The notes: generated by a model not told the origin, from the sequence alone. A stretch of DNA of 42,266 nt from Pelotomaculum sp. (GCA_018435055.1 JAHDOA010000012.1:1-42266); one strand, 5' to 3'. Shown: positions 19,067 through 29,011, numbered from the stretch's first letter. A program made the numbers and translations.

Positions 19067-19696
19067 TTATTCATGTCTTACAAGAACTCTCTTAGTGTCC
19101 TTGTATTTTTCACGCAATGATGGGATGTTGATATCAGTACCTAATACTTCACGAACGACGCCCCATAGACCATCTTTTTCATCCGGGAAGCTATCCATAT
19201 ACTGGTTAAACGGGAGTTCCATCACAAACTTTGCCTGATCCTCGATGCCTCTGCCCGGAACACCATAATCCAATATAGGAGGCAACCCTGTTTTGATGTC
19301 TTTACCAAAAACAATAACTCCTGATGCCGGTGCGCCTCCAAGCAAGGTCATGCTTATCGCAAGATCAATCATTTTATCATCAAGGCTAATCCATGAGTGA
19401 TCAAAGTACAAACCTTGCCCAAGAACCTCACCTATGCACAGATCCGGTGTATATCCAATTTCGGTTAGGCAGACATATAATGCCGCGCATGTGGCGTGGC
19501 AAGCACCCCACCATTGTTTCCTCTCCATATACCGATACATGCTCGACAGCACATCTCCGATGTCTTCTTTGTATCCCCTCTCCCTAACAGCTTCTCTTAT
19601 GCGGTCAGGAATACTCATTGTTTCCTTTCGGAGACAGCAATTCTTATATTTCTTTCCGCTTCCACATGGACACGGATCATTTCTTCCTATTTTCAT
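19067..19696 (-). CDS. SEC-C zinc-motif protein with transglutaminase-like core
   Basis: 209 residues from the ATG at 19694-19696, 6 nt after AAGGGG; the adjoining ATG at 19699 is possible, and longer frames run into the upstream gene. Residues 3-21 are a SEC-C motif, IGRNDPCPCGSGKKYKNCC. Beyond it, GACHATCAALYVCL (C66 or C70), FDHSWISLDD (H100) and MIDLA (D111) are spaced like the Cys-His-Asp triad of transglutaminase/papain-like enzymes. A protease or amidase activity is therefore conceivable (inference). The gene lies 14 nt after the GmrSD-like gene. SEC-C motifs usually bind proteins or nucleic acids through zinc. Confidence 0.7.
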   Translation of the reverse strand: MKIGRNDPCPCGSGKKYKNCCLRKETMSIPDRIREAVRERGYKEDIGDVLSSMYRYMERKQWWGACHATCAALYVCLTEIGYTPDLCIGEVLGQGLYFDHSWISLDDKMIDLAISMTLLGGAPASGVIVFGKDIKTGLPPILDYGVPGRGIEDQAKFVMELPFNQYMDSFPDEKDGLWGVVREVLGTDINIPSLREKYKDTKRVLVRHE

Positions 19697-19710
19697 CATG
19701 CGCCCCTTCT

Positions 19711-22239
19711 TTATTGTTTTATAAACGGCACAATCACATCGTAGAACCTCTTCGTCCAATCAGCGTGGAAGTTAGCCATCTGGAGCCAATCGGTCTCATT
19801 CTCGATGCTGACGTTATTCAGCTGAATGAAGACCTTAGAGGATTTGATGTCGTCGCCACGGTTCCACTGGAGCATCGTGCCCAGCGCAGATTCTATTTCT
19901 GCTTTATGTGTATACAGGCTATCGAAGGCAGCCTTGTTTTCTTGCTTATTGCCTCTACCAAATACGACCTCTGCCCGCGCTGCATCAAAGTTTGCTACGC
20001 AGCAAAGATAGAAGCCACCTATACCAAAGAAGCCATTGATCCAGTTATCCCTTGACGGATTAACATTAGAGAAGGAACCGTCCTCGCCGTGCGCCTTCTG
20101 GATAATCGGAAGCGCGTATGTCCAGTATTTTCTCCGGAGCTCATATCGGCTGCCCGGCTCGTCCTCATTGGCCTCGTTTTCATCACGCAGGTAAAATACC
20201 AAATCTGCCGGATCTTCATCGTACAATTTGAAGAGACGACTCAGAACAGATAGCTTGCTCTGCGTGCTTGTGTTTGTCCAAACATAGATGCCATCGCCAA
20301 TCTCAAGCGACTTCGTGAATGCATCCTGATTTGTATTGAAGTGGAGAGCTATGTTCTCCTCCTCCGACATGGCCAGCTTAGTGATAATGGCCTTATCCTC
20401 GGCATACAGAATCTGAATAACCTTCTGGAACATCTCAACCCAGCTCGTTACCGGCTGCTCAGTGTTCTTAAAGGTAAACTTCGCAATTAGTCGTCCGGTC
20501 AGCTCACCCTCATCCTCAAGCGTATAAGTGTCAAGCTGCTTTTCTTCCGGTTTGTAATCTGTGACAGGTGCTGCCCAGATTGACAGAGCCCGACCCATGA
20601 GATATTCGCTGCGCTCCTCCAGCTCCGCCAGTGTCCACTTATCCTTCTTGGCAATCCAAGTATTCATGCGAATACCACTGTCATCGAAACCGTTCTGCAT
20701 GGTTTTCTTTTCAGTGAAAGAGCTATTGCTGTATTTCGAGTTATAGGCCGTCAGCGTAAGATTTGCCATGCGATGCAACCACAGCTCATGTATCTGCTCA
20801 TAGTCATCGCCCAGTTCCTTCTGCCATACTGGCGTTAGATGCTGAGGCATAATGTGCTCAATCGAATAGGTGCCGTCGTCACAGTGACGGTATACATCCT
20901 TATCCTCCGAAGTGCCGAAGTTCTCGAAGCGCTCAAGAATGTAAATCTTATTCTTGCTGTTCATCAGATAAACTGGACGTTCCTCAAATGCCGCCTTAAA
21001 CTCCACATCGTCCGGGAAGCGGGCACGCTCTTTCTTGGAAAGAAGTGCATACTTGAGCTTCTCGACATAGTTATCCTCGGTACCGTCGTATCGTATGATC
21101 TCTCGGTGCAGCATGAGGAAGATTTTATTCAGAGCATTTGTCGGCAGGTCACACATCGTCCTGCGGAACAGGTAATTCTCTGTCGTCAGGAAAATCTCAG
21201 TGACCTGTGCCAACGTCAGTTTGTTTTCGTTATATAGGCGCAGCACTTCGAGGAAATACGGCCTTGTTACCGTAGTCTCCAGACGATTCAGTCGGTCAAT
21301 ACAAGCGTCAAGGGCGGCACTGCCGGAATTACCATCAAGGAGAATCTGGTACCGCTTTGCATAGGCCAACATCTCGGCAAGGAGTGGTTCCGTTTCGATT
21401 TTTCCAAGCTCCACAAAGTCCTTAAAATTGATGTAGATCTTCTTCTGCTGCGGGATGGCCTGCTGCTTCACACTCAGGTAATCCCGGATAAAGGCGCTTA
21501 CATCATACTTCGTGCAGACCTCGATCTTATTCCAGTATTTCTCGTAATAATCCTCCTGCTCCTTAGAAGGCAAGCCCATCAATATGAAGTTTCTGATCTT
21601 ATCACCTTCACTGAGGTCAAGACCGGTCGAGTTCAGGCTCTCAAAAATGAGTTGCGGATTGTCGTCCATATCCAGCCGGATGTTTATAATCTCCAGACAG
21701 CAGATCGCATCGTAAAGCTGATCGATAGTGATTTCCTGTTTCTGAATGCGGTCATAAAAATAATCGTAGTTCACAGTCAAATTGGACTCGCGGATATGCT
21801 CCGTCGGATCAGAGAACAGCTTACCGAAAGCCGTCTGGTCATTCTTTACCGGTTTGAGCTTGATACGGGTATCCTCCGGCTTCCACTTGTCCACGAGGTA
21901 TTCCTCGAAAATTCGCTGCTTCAGATTAGAGGTCTCCGGCACAATGACACCCTTATCAATCAAGTTATACATGGCAAGGAACAACAGCGATACTGTAGTA
22001 AGGCGCTGCTGGCCATCGATGATCAGGAACTCCTCATTATGCCCATCCGGATTATAGACGGAAACAAGACTCCCGAAAAAGTGACTCTTCCGGTGTCCTT
22101 TGATGATCTTTACGAGGTCATCATACAGCTGCTTGCAGTTCTCGGTCTTCCAGTCATAATTTCTCTGGTACACCGGGATGACAAACCGCTTGTCGGAGCC
22201 CTCCATATATTTAACGAATTTGCATTCCGAACCCTTCAT
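19711..22239 (-). CDS. GmrSD-like type IV restriction enzyme (DUF262-DUF1524, C-terminal DUF4268-like)
   Basis: 842 residues. The N-terminal DUF262 domain (ParB/Srx-like NTPase) shows IPVYQRNYDW at 21-30, IDGQQRLTT at 74-82 and IFESLNSTGLDLSEGDKIRN at about 199-216. The DUF1524 His-Me nuclease has EHIMPQ (H462) and RMANLTL (N493). The last 170 residues resemble DUF4268 (YWTYALPIIQKA ... FFGIGGFYL). GmrSD enzymes cleave DNA with modified, often glucosylated, cytosines, which type I enzymes cannot cut. Its AAGGAGG ribosome site is encoded by the last codons (K-E-D) of hsdR and the gap is 6 nt, so it is translationally coupled to the type I system. Confidence 0.9.
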   Translation of the reverse strand: MKGSECKFVKYMEGSDKRFVIPVYQRNYDWKTENCKQLYDDLVKIIKGHRKSHFFGSLVSVYNPDGHNEEFLIIDGQQRLTTVSLLFLAMYNLIDKGVIVPETSNLKQRIFEEYLVDKWKPEDTRIKLKPVKNDQTAFGKLFSDPTEHIRESNLTVNYDYFYDRIQKQEITIDQLYDAICCLEIINIRLDMDDNPQLIFESLNSTGLDLSEGDKIRNFILMGLPSKEQEDYYEKYWNKIEVCTKYDVSAFIRDYLSVKQQAIPQQKKIYINFKDFVELGKIETEPLLAEMLAYAKRYQILLDGNSGSAALDACIDRLNRLETTVTRPYFLEVLRLYNENKLTLAQVTEIFLTTENYLFRRTMCDLPTNALNKIFLMLHREIIRYDGTEDNYVEKLKYALLSKKERARFPDDVEFKAAFEERPVYLMNSKNKIYILERFENFGTSEDKDVYRHCDDGTYSIEHIMPQHLTPVWQKELGDDYEQIHELWLHRMANLTLTAYNSKYSNSSFTEKKTMQNGFDDSGIRMNTWIAKKDKWTLAELEERSEYLMGRALSIWAAPVTDYKPEEKQLDTYTLEDEGELTGRLIAKFTFKNTEQPVTSWVEMFQKVIQILYAEDKAIITKLAMSEEENIALHFNTNQDAFTKSLEIGDGIYVWTNTSTQSKLSVLSRLFKLYDEDPADLVFYLRDENEANEDEPGSRYELRRKYWTYALPIIQKAHGEDGSFSNVNPSRDNWINGFFGIGGFYLCCVANFDAARAEVVFGRGNKQENKAAFDSLYTHKAEIESALGTMLQWNRGDDIKSSKVFIQLNNVSIENETDWLQMANFHADWTKRFYDVIVPFIKQ

Positions 22240-22245
22240 ATGTTG

Positions 22246-25200
22246 TTAGTCCTCCTTCTTAGCTCCGTATGGCGCTGGATCTTCAGCCACCATTGAAACC
22301 GGAGGCTCATAATCAAATGAATACACTTTTTCTGCGTCGGACTTAGGTGTTGTTGGCTTCTGATATGTTGCATTGAAAATCAAATCCAGTAACCAGTCCC
22401 TGAAGGACTGATTCCGGCGACTCCGGGTATCACCCTGATAAGCAGTATAAAGTTCCATTCCACTGGACATATTACGGAGGATTGCCTCCCATGTAGCGCG
22501 TTCACTCTCATCGCGAGCATTCTGAATATCCGAGAACTGCATTGCATTCTGATAACGCTCGTCCTTCTTGACCTCTTCGGCGATTTCCTGAATTTGCTTC
22601 TTGATTTTGTCTTCATCTGTCCAGTCGCAGTTTCCCCACACATCATGGAACGATTCGAGGATATGAGTAAGCGTATCCAATTCAGGTACTGGAATGCCTA
22701 TATCCGTCTGAACCGGCACAGGCTTCACCTCTGCATCCTCATTGGCCAGCGAGATTGACATGGTCTGCTGGGCAACAACTCGATAGCTATCAAGATCGAC
22801 GCTTTCGATGATTTTCTTATAATCGTCATTTTCGTCTCCCACTTTCGGGAGTTTTGGCACGAGAAGTGTCAGGAAAATAGACAGTTTCTCCCAGTCCGGA
22901 GAACCATACGGTAATATGGACGACAGGAAATTATAAGTACGCACAAATCCCTTTGCACTCTTCTTGAACTCTACCTTGTCGTCATATTCTAAAGCCTTAA
23001 ACAGCTCGACACACCTATCGATGATCGGATCAAGCTGTTCCCGATCTGCATTATTCAAGTAGAGCTCAACAAACGTGTTCACATCGTCATCGGAATAGAC
23101 CTGCATGGGCTCCATGTTGTCAATCAGATCATTTAGTTTGTTTGCATCTGTCTCGCCGGAAAGAACCGTGGTCTTATAGTATCGCTCAAAGGATTTCTGA
23201 ATATCAGCAGGATTGTTGATGAAGTCCAAAACAAAGGTATCTGTCTTGTACGGTGCACAACGATTCAAGCGCGAGAGCGTCTGTACTGCCTTAATGTCAA
23301 ACAGTTTCTTATCCACATACATCGTCTGTAAAAGAGGCTCATCATATCCGGTCTGGAATTTGTCCGCTACGACCAGAATACGATATGGATCTTTACGGAA
23401 TTCCTTCTCAATCTTGGCACTTGGAAATCCATTGATCTTTGCCTCGGTATATGTTTCACCATTATAGCGAGCTTCACCTGAGAAAGCGATCATCGGCTTG
23501 TACTGGCTTTTGCGCTCTTCCAGCTCTTTCTTGATAGCAAAGTAGTATTCAATCGCTCTTTGAATTTGATGGGTGACTACCATTGCACGAGCCTTGCCCT
23601 TAATCTTCATCCGGACATTATTATAAAAATGCTCAACAATGATACCGGCCTTTTCCTCTATAGCATGAGGATCGCTTTCCACATAAGAACGCAGGATTTT
23701 ATTTGCTCTCTTCTTATCGAAGAGCGGATCATCATTGACGGTCTTAATCAGGTGGTAGTAACTCTGATAAGGCGTATAGTATTTCAGGACATCAAGGATA
23801 AACTTCTCCTCGATTGCCTGCTTCATCGTATACACATCGTGTGGCTTAGCCCTTTTCGTTCCGTCCTCATTTAAGATCGGATTGCCGTTTTCATCAGTTA
23901 TGATTTCACCAAACATTTCAAGGGTCTTATTTTTCGGTGTGGCCGTGAACGCAAAATAGCTTGCGTTCTGAGCCATTTTCTTGCCCTCGATGATTGTGTT
24001 GATCTTGTCCTCAAAATCGTCATCATCGGTATAAACATTGCCTGAAATAACAATGTTCATCTTTGCAGCGAGACTGCCGTTCTGGCTCGAATGCGCTTCG
24101 TCGATAATGATCGCGAAGGTGCGATTCTTATATGCTGTAGAAATATCGTTCAAGATGAACTGGAACTTGTGCACTATGGTAATGATGATCTTCTTACCCT
24201 CATCCAAAAGGGTATGCAAATCGGACGCAGACTTTGCCCAGCCTACTGTAGAGGAAACCTGCGTGAATTGCTTTATCGTATTTTTGATCTGCTTATCGAG
24301 GTTGATACGGTCGGTAACCACAATAACAGTATCAAAGATATTCTTACCGCCGTTTTGAAGCGTGACAAGCTGATGGGCGAGCCAAGCTATTGAATTCGAC
24401 TTGCCACTGCCCGCGCTATGTTGAATAAGGTAACGCTGCCCGGCACCTTCCTTCTTGGCGCGGTCGAGAAGCATCGTTACAGCCTTCAGCTGATGGTACC
24501 TTGGGAATATTTGTTTATACGAAGTCTTCCCTGTATCCTCGTCCTTATCCGCAACAATCTGTACATAGTTTTCCAGAATCTTAGAGAACTCACTCTTCGT
24601 CAGTATATCTTTCCAAAGGTAATCCGTCTTGATTCCACTCGGATTTGGAGGATTACCTGCGCCATCCTCAAAACCTTTGTTGAATGGCATGAAATATGAG
24701 TCGTCCTTCTTCAGTTCGGTACACATCATGATTTCGTTATCATCAACAGCGAAATGCACAATGCAGCGCTTAAAGCTGAACAACTTCTCCGCAGGGTCTC
24801 TATCCGTTTTATACTGCTTGACCGCATCAGCAGTATTCTGCAGAGTGAACTGGTTCTTCAGCTCCATTGTGATAATCGGAAGGCCATTCAGGAAAATGCA
24901 GAGGTCAAGCGCAAGGCGGCCATATTCCTTGGAATACTGCAGCTGACGAGTCACGCTAAAAATGTTCTCGTCATATAGCTCTTGCGCACGCTGGTTTCCC
25001 TTGCTCGGCAACACCTGATAGAACTCCAGTGTCTTATTCTTATATTTAAAACCTTTTCTGAGTATCTCAATAACACCTTGGTCAGAAAGCTTCCGACTGA
25101 GCCTCTCCAGAAACTTCTTCTTTTCTGCCGGTGTATCGAGTATACGCAGCTCCGCTAAATCTCGTGGCTGTGTGCTTTGCAAATAGCGAAACAAACGCTC

Positions 25201-25320
25201 CTCATCAATCGCATACTCCTGATTGTAGTCAGCATTTGTCCCTTGCTCATAACCGTTTTCGTTAACAAGCCAGTTAACGATGAGAGTCTCGAAGCCATTT
25301 TCCTTGGTGTTACTTGGCAT
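22246..25320 (-). CDS. hsdR: Type I restriction enzyme, R subunit (system 2)
   Basis: 1024 residues. The nuclease site is D139 and E153-L-K155 (LALDLCIFL ... ITMELKNQF). The motor has Walker A HSAGSGKS at 301-308, DEAH at 407-410 (IIIDEAHSSQ), FTATPKNKT and TLSRLNRCAP (motif VI). It is of a different subfamily from the HsdR at 2429-5584. Its ATG overlaps the hsdS stop (TAATG). It translocates and cuts DNA lacking the system's methylation. Base composition is less AT-rich than in system 1. Confidence 0.96.
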   Translation of the reverse strand: MPSNTKENGFETLIVNWLVNENGYEQGTNADYNQEYAIDEERLFRYLQSTQPRDLAELRILDTPAEKKKFLERLSRKLSDQGVIEILRKGFKYKNKTLEFYQVLPSKGNQRAQELYDENIFSVTRQLQYSKEYGRLALDLCIFLNGLPIITMELKNQFTLQNTADAVKQYKTDRDPAEKLFSFKRCIVHFAVDDNEIMMCTELKKDDSYFMPFNKGFEDGAGNPPNPSGIKTDYLWKDILTKSEFSKILENYVQIVADKDEDTGKTSYKQIFPRYHQLKAVTMLLDRAKKEGAGQRYLIQHSAGSGKSNSIAWLAHQLVTLQNGGKNIFDTVIVVTDRINLDKQIKNTIKQFTQVSSTVGWAKSASDLHTLLDEGKKIIITIVHKFQFILNDISTAYKNRTFAIIIDEAHSSQNGSLAAKMNIVISGNVYTDDDDFEDKINTIIEGKKMAQNASYFAFTATPKNKTLEMFGEIITDENGNPILNEDGTKRAKPHDVYTMKQAIEEKFILDVLKYYTPYQSYYHLIKTVNDDPLFDKKRANKILRSYVESDPHAIEEKAGIIVEHFYNNVRMKIKGKARAMVVTHQIQRAIEYYFAIKKELEERKSQYKPMIAFSGEARYNGETYTEAKINGFPSAKIEKEFRKDPYRILVVADKFQTGYDEPLLQTMYVDKKLFDIKAVQTLSRLNRCAPYKTDTFVLDFINNPADIQKSFERYYKTTVLSGETDANKLNDLIDNMEPMQVYSDDDVNTFVELYLNNADREQLDPIIDRCVELFKALEYDDKVEFKKSAKGFVRTYNFLSSILPYGSPDWEKLSIFLTLLVPKLPKVGDENDDYKKIIESVDLDSYRVVAQQTMSISLANEDAEVKPVPVQTDIGIPVPELDTLTHILESFHDVWGNCDWTDEDKIKKQIQEIAEEVKKDERYQNAMQFSDIQNARDESERATWEAILRNMSSGMELYTAYQGDTRSRRNQSFRDWLLDLIFNATYQKPTTPKSDAEKVYSFDYEPPVSMVAEDPAPYGAKKED

Positions 25321-26684
25321 TATTCATCGACCTCCTCGTCTTCATTTTCTGCATCCTCTGAATCTTCATCCAATATTTCGTCCGCCATATCTTCATATGT
25401 AGGTATTGAAATACCTCTAACATCTACTTTACCTGTGACCACGTCAAAAATTGTACGTGTTTTCAGCTCCTGAATTAAAGAAATTTCTTTTTTAACATTT
25501 TCAATAGCATCATCAATTCGCTTGCAGATATTATCCAAATAATCGGCGATCGCTATCTGTTCATCCATCGGGACAACCGGCAGATCAATTTTTGCAAAAT
25601 TCGCATACCGAAGTGCCTGTCCATCTCTCACAAGATCAGAAGTCCCTCGCAAAGCTTTGATGTATTCCGGAGATTTCAAAAACCATTTGAAGAACCTGTC
25701 ATATACATACTCGTGATTTGGAATCAGCATTACATAGGCAGAACTGATTTTTCCACTATAATCACTGTACTCAATACCACCTTGAAAACTTCGCATACTA
25801 ATGACAAAATCGCCCTTTTCGACACGCTTAAGAATATCTTCACCCGTAAATACAACGGTCACTCGGCGGCCTTCTTGCTCCATAAACCATTTTTGTGGAA
25901 CGACTCCGTATTTTTGAGATGCTGTTAATTGTTCATCTTCCGGTTTAGCCTTCTCTTTTCTCAGAAAGAACAATCTCTTGCTTGGAAGCATATCCCAATC
26001 TTCTGGGATTTCATTTAACCATGTTGAACCGCTCTTTTTAAGAATGCTCCCCTTTATTCCTTTTGTAACAGCTGTGTTAATCGCAATAACTCTGAGTTCC
26101 TTGAGCTTCCTGATTTCCTGATTTTTTGCGTGGATAACACGGTTCATCTCCGCAGTTTTCCAGTCAAGAAATCTAACGATTTGATCTTGTTCATCAATGG
26201 GAGGGAAGACTACCTGATAATTTACAAGATCCGCAGCGGATAGAGTTTGGCGCACCCCCGCTCCAAGGCCATTAAAAATATTTCTTTTATACCAATCGAA
26301 GTACTGATAATAAAAATAGCGCAAATTCAGCTTCGTTCTCGGTCTGAGCCTAATGTATGCAGAGCTCATTATTCCACGTTCCCAAACTATGCCAACACGG
26401 CTGGTTGAAATGTTCTCTAAATCGATGAGCTTAAACACAAGCTCATCCTTATCGAACAATTGGTATGTGGCATAATCTGCTGGCGCAAGACCGATGGGAT
26501 GATCCACATCATTTCTAATAACGCCCCGAAGCGTTAATGAAAGGACGTTCGTTTCTTTCCCATCCTTGTTGATCTCTTTAGGGTTATCAAAATACCGTTT
26601 TGCTTTATCACAATCCCAATGTGATGGCATCTCTGCGTTCCATCTTATACCTGTTGGGACGTAGCCCTCGTATGTTTTCATCAT
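25320..26684 (-). CDS. hsdS: Type I restriction enzyme, S subunit (system 2) with acidic tail
   Basis: 454 residues, two TRDs and two helical spacers: QVVFPPIDEQDQIVRFLDWK ends TRD1, and KIDLPVVPMDEQIAIADYLD ends TRD2. It sets the DNA target of the complex. The start ATGATG overlaps the hsdM stop by four bases. Unusual is the C-terminal tail after GKVDVRGISIPTYEDM: about 20 of the last 25 residues are D or E (ADEILDEDSEDAENEDEEVD). Such a polyacidic tail is not part of the standard HsdS fold and might mimic DNA or bind a partner. Confidence 0.94.
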   Translation of the reverse strand: MMKTYEGYVPTGIRWNAEMPSHWDCDKAKRYFDNPKEINKDGKETNVLSLTLRGVIRNDVDHPIGLAPADYATYQLFDKDELVFKLIDLENISTSRVGIVWERGIMSSAYIRLRPRTKLNLRYFYYQYFDWYKRNIFNGLGAGVRQTLSAADLVNYQVVFPPIDEQDQIVRFLDWKTAEMNRVIHAKNQEIRKLKELRVIAINTAVTKGIKGSILKKSGSTWLNEIPEDWDMLPSKRLFFLRKEKAKPEDEQLTASQKYGVVPQKWFMEQEGRRVTVVFTGEDILKRVEKGDFVISMRSFQGGIEYSDYSGKISSAYVMLIPNHEYVYDRFFKWFLKSPEYIKALRGTSDLVRDGQALRYANFAKIDLPVVPMDEQIAIADYLDNICKRIDDAIENVKKEISLIQELKTRTIFDVVTGKVDVRGISIPTYEDMADEILDEDSEDAENEDEEVDE

Positions 26685-28747
26685 TCGAAATCCTCCATTA
26701 TTCCGGCAAGAACTCCGTCTGATTCCTTCTCAAGTGCCTTTAAATCTTTGATAATATCTTCTACAGGCCTTAATTCCACGGGCTTGTAAAAATACTTCGT
26801 AAAGCTAAGTTCATATCCGATAGAGGCCGATTTTTCATCGATCCACGCATCAGGTATATATGGCTTTATCTCTTTCTCCAAGAAGCCTTTTATTCCGCCA
26901 TCATAAAGCATCGGTATCTGCTCGCTGTCTTTGAGGTTCTTATCAGGCTCCATGTTGCCCTTGGAATCAAGAACCGGCTCTGCGTCCTCAGAAATGTAAG
27001 TCAAGTAATCTCTTAACAGTTTCTTCCGTTTTGCCGTTAGCTTAATGCCTTCATCCTTTGCAATAGCCTCGATTCTATCCATAAAAGAATTGAAACTATT
27101 TCCAACGTTGTCCTTCTCTTCATCCAGATATCTTCTGACAACCTTCACAAGGTCATCATCTTTCCCCTCTATCAATAGCATATCGAGTTTTTCTTCTTTC
27201 AAGTCAACTTTTAATCTTAAAGGCCGCTGAACATCCACAGCATAATAACCAAACTCTTCATTCGGAAAAACCATACTGAATTTTGGATCTGCATCTCTGT
27301 AGGCAAGATAGAGTTCGACAATTCTTCGCCGAATTTCCGGGGTGATTTCGCTATTTTTCTCACCAATGTTTTTCTTAAGCAGCGACTTCATTGACGTCGC
27401 GTCGATAAGCTGAACCGTCCCTTTTCGTTTCTCGTCTTTTTTATTTGTGAGAATCCACAAAAAGGTTCCAATGTCCGTGTTATAAAACATCTTTTCTGGC
27501 AATGCGACAATAGCTTCCAGCAGGTCATTTTCAATAATGTATCTGCGTAGATTGCTCGCGCCGCTTCCCGCGTTACCATTAAAGAGGGATGAGCTATTGT
27601 GTACCTCTATAATTCGACTTCCAAGTGAGGTCTTCTGTTTCATCTTGCTAATGTTGTTTGCAAGGAACAGCATCTGAGGATCACCAATATCAGGCAGCAA
27701 GGTATACTCCGGGTTACCATCATAGTCAATAATAAAACGCGGATCGGTAATCTCGTCTTTCTTAATATCTCCCCACGCCTTAAGTTCTGCCTTCCACGAG
27801 GTACCGAAGGGCGGATTTGAAAGCATGAAGTCAAACTCATCCTTCGGGAAGCCATCGTTAGAGATGGTGGAGCCGAAAAAGATATTATTGACCTGCGTGC
27901 CCTCGCCCTTAAGCAGCATATCCGCACAGGCGATGGCATATGTTTCGTCAAAGTTCTCCTGACCGAAAAGATTGATGGAGACCTTCTTGCCACGACGCTC
28001 AGCGAGATTCTGAATACAGGACTCGCCGACAGTGAGCATGCCTCCCGTGCCACACGCTCCGTCATAAATTCTATATGTGGTGCTCTGAATCTTATCCTGA
28101 ATCGGGATAAAGGCAAGGTCGGCCATGAGCTCGATAATGTCACGCGGCGTAAAGTGGCGTCCGGCGTCTGTCACATTTGTCTGCTCATTGAACATACGGA
28201 TAACCTCTTCAAACAGGGTACCCATTGTATGATTATCAAGTGCCTCCAATTTTTCAGAGCCGTCCTCATTTAGAACAGGCTTATTGCTGAGGTTGATGCT
28301 CGGATCGACAAATTTCTCGATAAGCAATCCAAGCCTATCCTGCTCGGAAAGGCGCGGAATCTGATCCCGGAAATGAAACTTATTAATGATCTCCTGTACA
28401 TTTTTGGAAAAACCATCGAGGTAGTCGATGAAGTCCTTCCGGAGCTGCTGTTGATTCGTTCTGGACTTCAAGTCACGCAGCGTGAAGTCAGACTTGTTCA
28501 CAAAGGCCTGTCCAGCTATTCCGCAGAGCGCGGGATCAATATCGACAGTGACTCCGTCCTTCTCGAATTTCTTCTTTGCCGCTACCACTTCATCGTGCTT
28601 CAGCTCCAAGACCGCATCAAAACGGCGGATGACCAGCATCGGAAGAATGACCTTCCTGTAGTCGCCCACATCATATACATCTACAAGGCAATCGTTAGCG
28701 ATTCCCCAGATAAAGGATTTCAATGCGTTATACGTTGACTGATTCAT
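26681..28747 (-). CDS. hsdM: Type I restriction enzyme, M (N6-adenine methyltransferase) subunit (system 2)
   Basis: 688 residues from the ATG at 28745-28747 (MNQSTYNALKSFIW), which has AAGGAG about 10 nt upstream. An ATG at 28789, directly after the XRE stop, would add 14 residues. The N-terminal HsdM_N helices, SAM motif DGACGTGG at 229-236 and catalytic NPPF at 311-314 are present. The N-terminal part differs from HsdM of system 1 (long insertion with NEDGSEKLEALDNHTMGTLFE). It methylates adenine in the target chosen by HsdS and protects host DNA. Confidence 0.95.
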   Translation of the reverse strand: MNQSTYNALKSFIWGIANDCLVDVYDVGDYRKVILPMLVIRRFDAVLELKHDEVVAAKKKFEKDGVTVDIDPALCGIAGQAFVNKSDFTLRDLKSRTNQQQLRKDFIDYLDGFSKNVQEIINKFHFRDQIPRLSEQDRLGLLIEKFVDPSINLSNKPVLNEDGSEKLEALDNHTMGTLFEEVIRMFNEQTNVTDAGRHFTPRDIIELMADLAFIPIQDKIQSTTYRIYDGACGTGGMLTVGESCIQNLAERRGKKVSINLFGQENFDETYAIACADMLLKGEGTQVNNIFFGSTISNDGFPKDEFDFMLSNPPFGTSWKAELKAWGDIKKDEITDPRFIIDYDGNPEYTLLPDIGDPQMLFLANNISKMKQKTSLGSRIIEVHNSSSLFNGNAGSGASNLRRYIIENDLLEAIVALPEKMFYNTDIGTFLWILTNKKDEKRKGTVQLIDATSMKSLLKKNIGEKNSEITPEIRRRIVELYLAYRDADPKFSMVFPNEEFGYYAVDVQRPLRLKVDLKEEKLDMLLIEGKDDDLVKVVRRYLDEEKDNVGNSFNSFMDRIEAIAKDEGIKLTAKRKKLLRDYLTYISEDAEPVLDSKGNMEPDKNLKDSEQIPMLYDGGIKGFLEKEIKPYIPDAWIDEKSASIGYELSFTKYFYKPVELRPVEDIIKDLKALEKESDGVLAGIMEDFE

Positions 28748-28789
28748 ATTTAAAAAACTCCTTGTCTGTTTATTGTCTTTGCCATTCAT

Positions 28790-29011
28790 TTATTCCACAT
28801 CCTTCGAATCATCGGGCACCATTTCCATGATGTCTCCGACATCACAGTTCAGGGCAGCACAAATCTTCGACAGGATTTCAGTACTGACGTTTTCATCCTT
28901 GCCAAGTTTCGCAAGTGTTGTTGTGCTGATCCCGCTGGCAGCTCTTAAGTCCTTTTTCTTCATATTTTTATCAATTAGTAATTTCCATAATTTCTTATAG
29001 CTGACTGCCAT
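28790..29011 (-). CDS. Cro/C1-type (XRE) regulator heading restriction operon 2
   Basis: 73 residues: MAVSYKKLWKLLIDKNMKKK, then an HTH (GISTTTLAKLGKDENVS) and CDVGDIMEM. AGGAGG lies 7-8 nt before the ATG. It is a paralogue of the regulator at 8765-8974, although the restriction genes behind the two differ. First gene of the operon, 0-42 nt before hsdM depending on the hsdM start. Likely an autoregulator that tunes restriction expression. Confidence 0.9.
   Translation of the reverse strand: MAVSYKKLWKLLIDKNMKKKDLRAASGISTTTLAKLGKDENVSTEILSKICAALNCDVGDIMEMVPDDSKDVE

Noticed and set aside
19618-20055. Plus-strand frames across the GmrSD-like and SEC-C genes
   Set aside because: Shadows of strongly supported minus-strand genes; no ribosome sites or family motifs.
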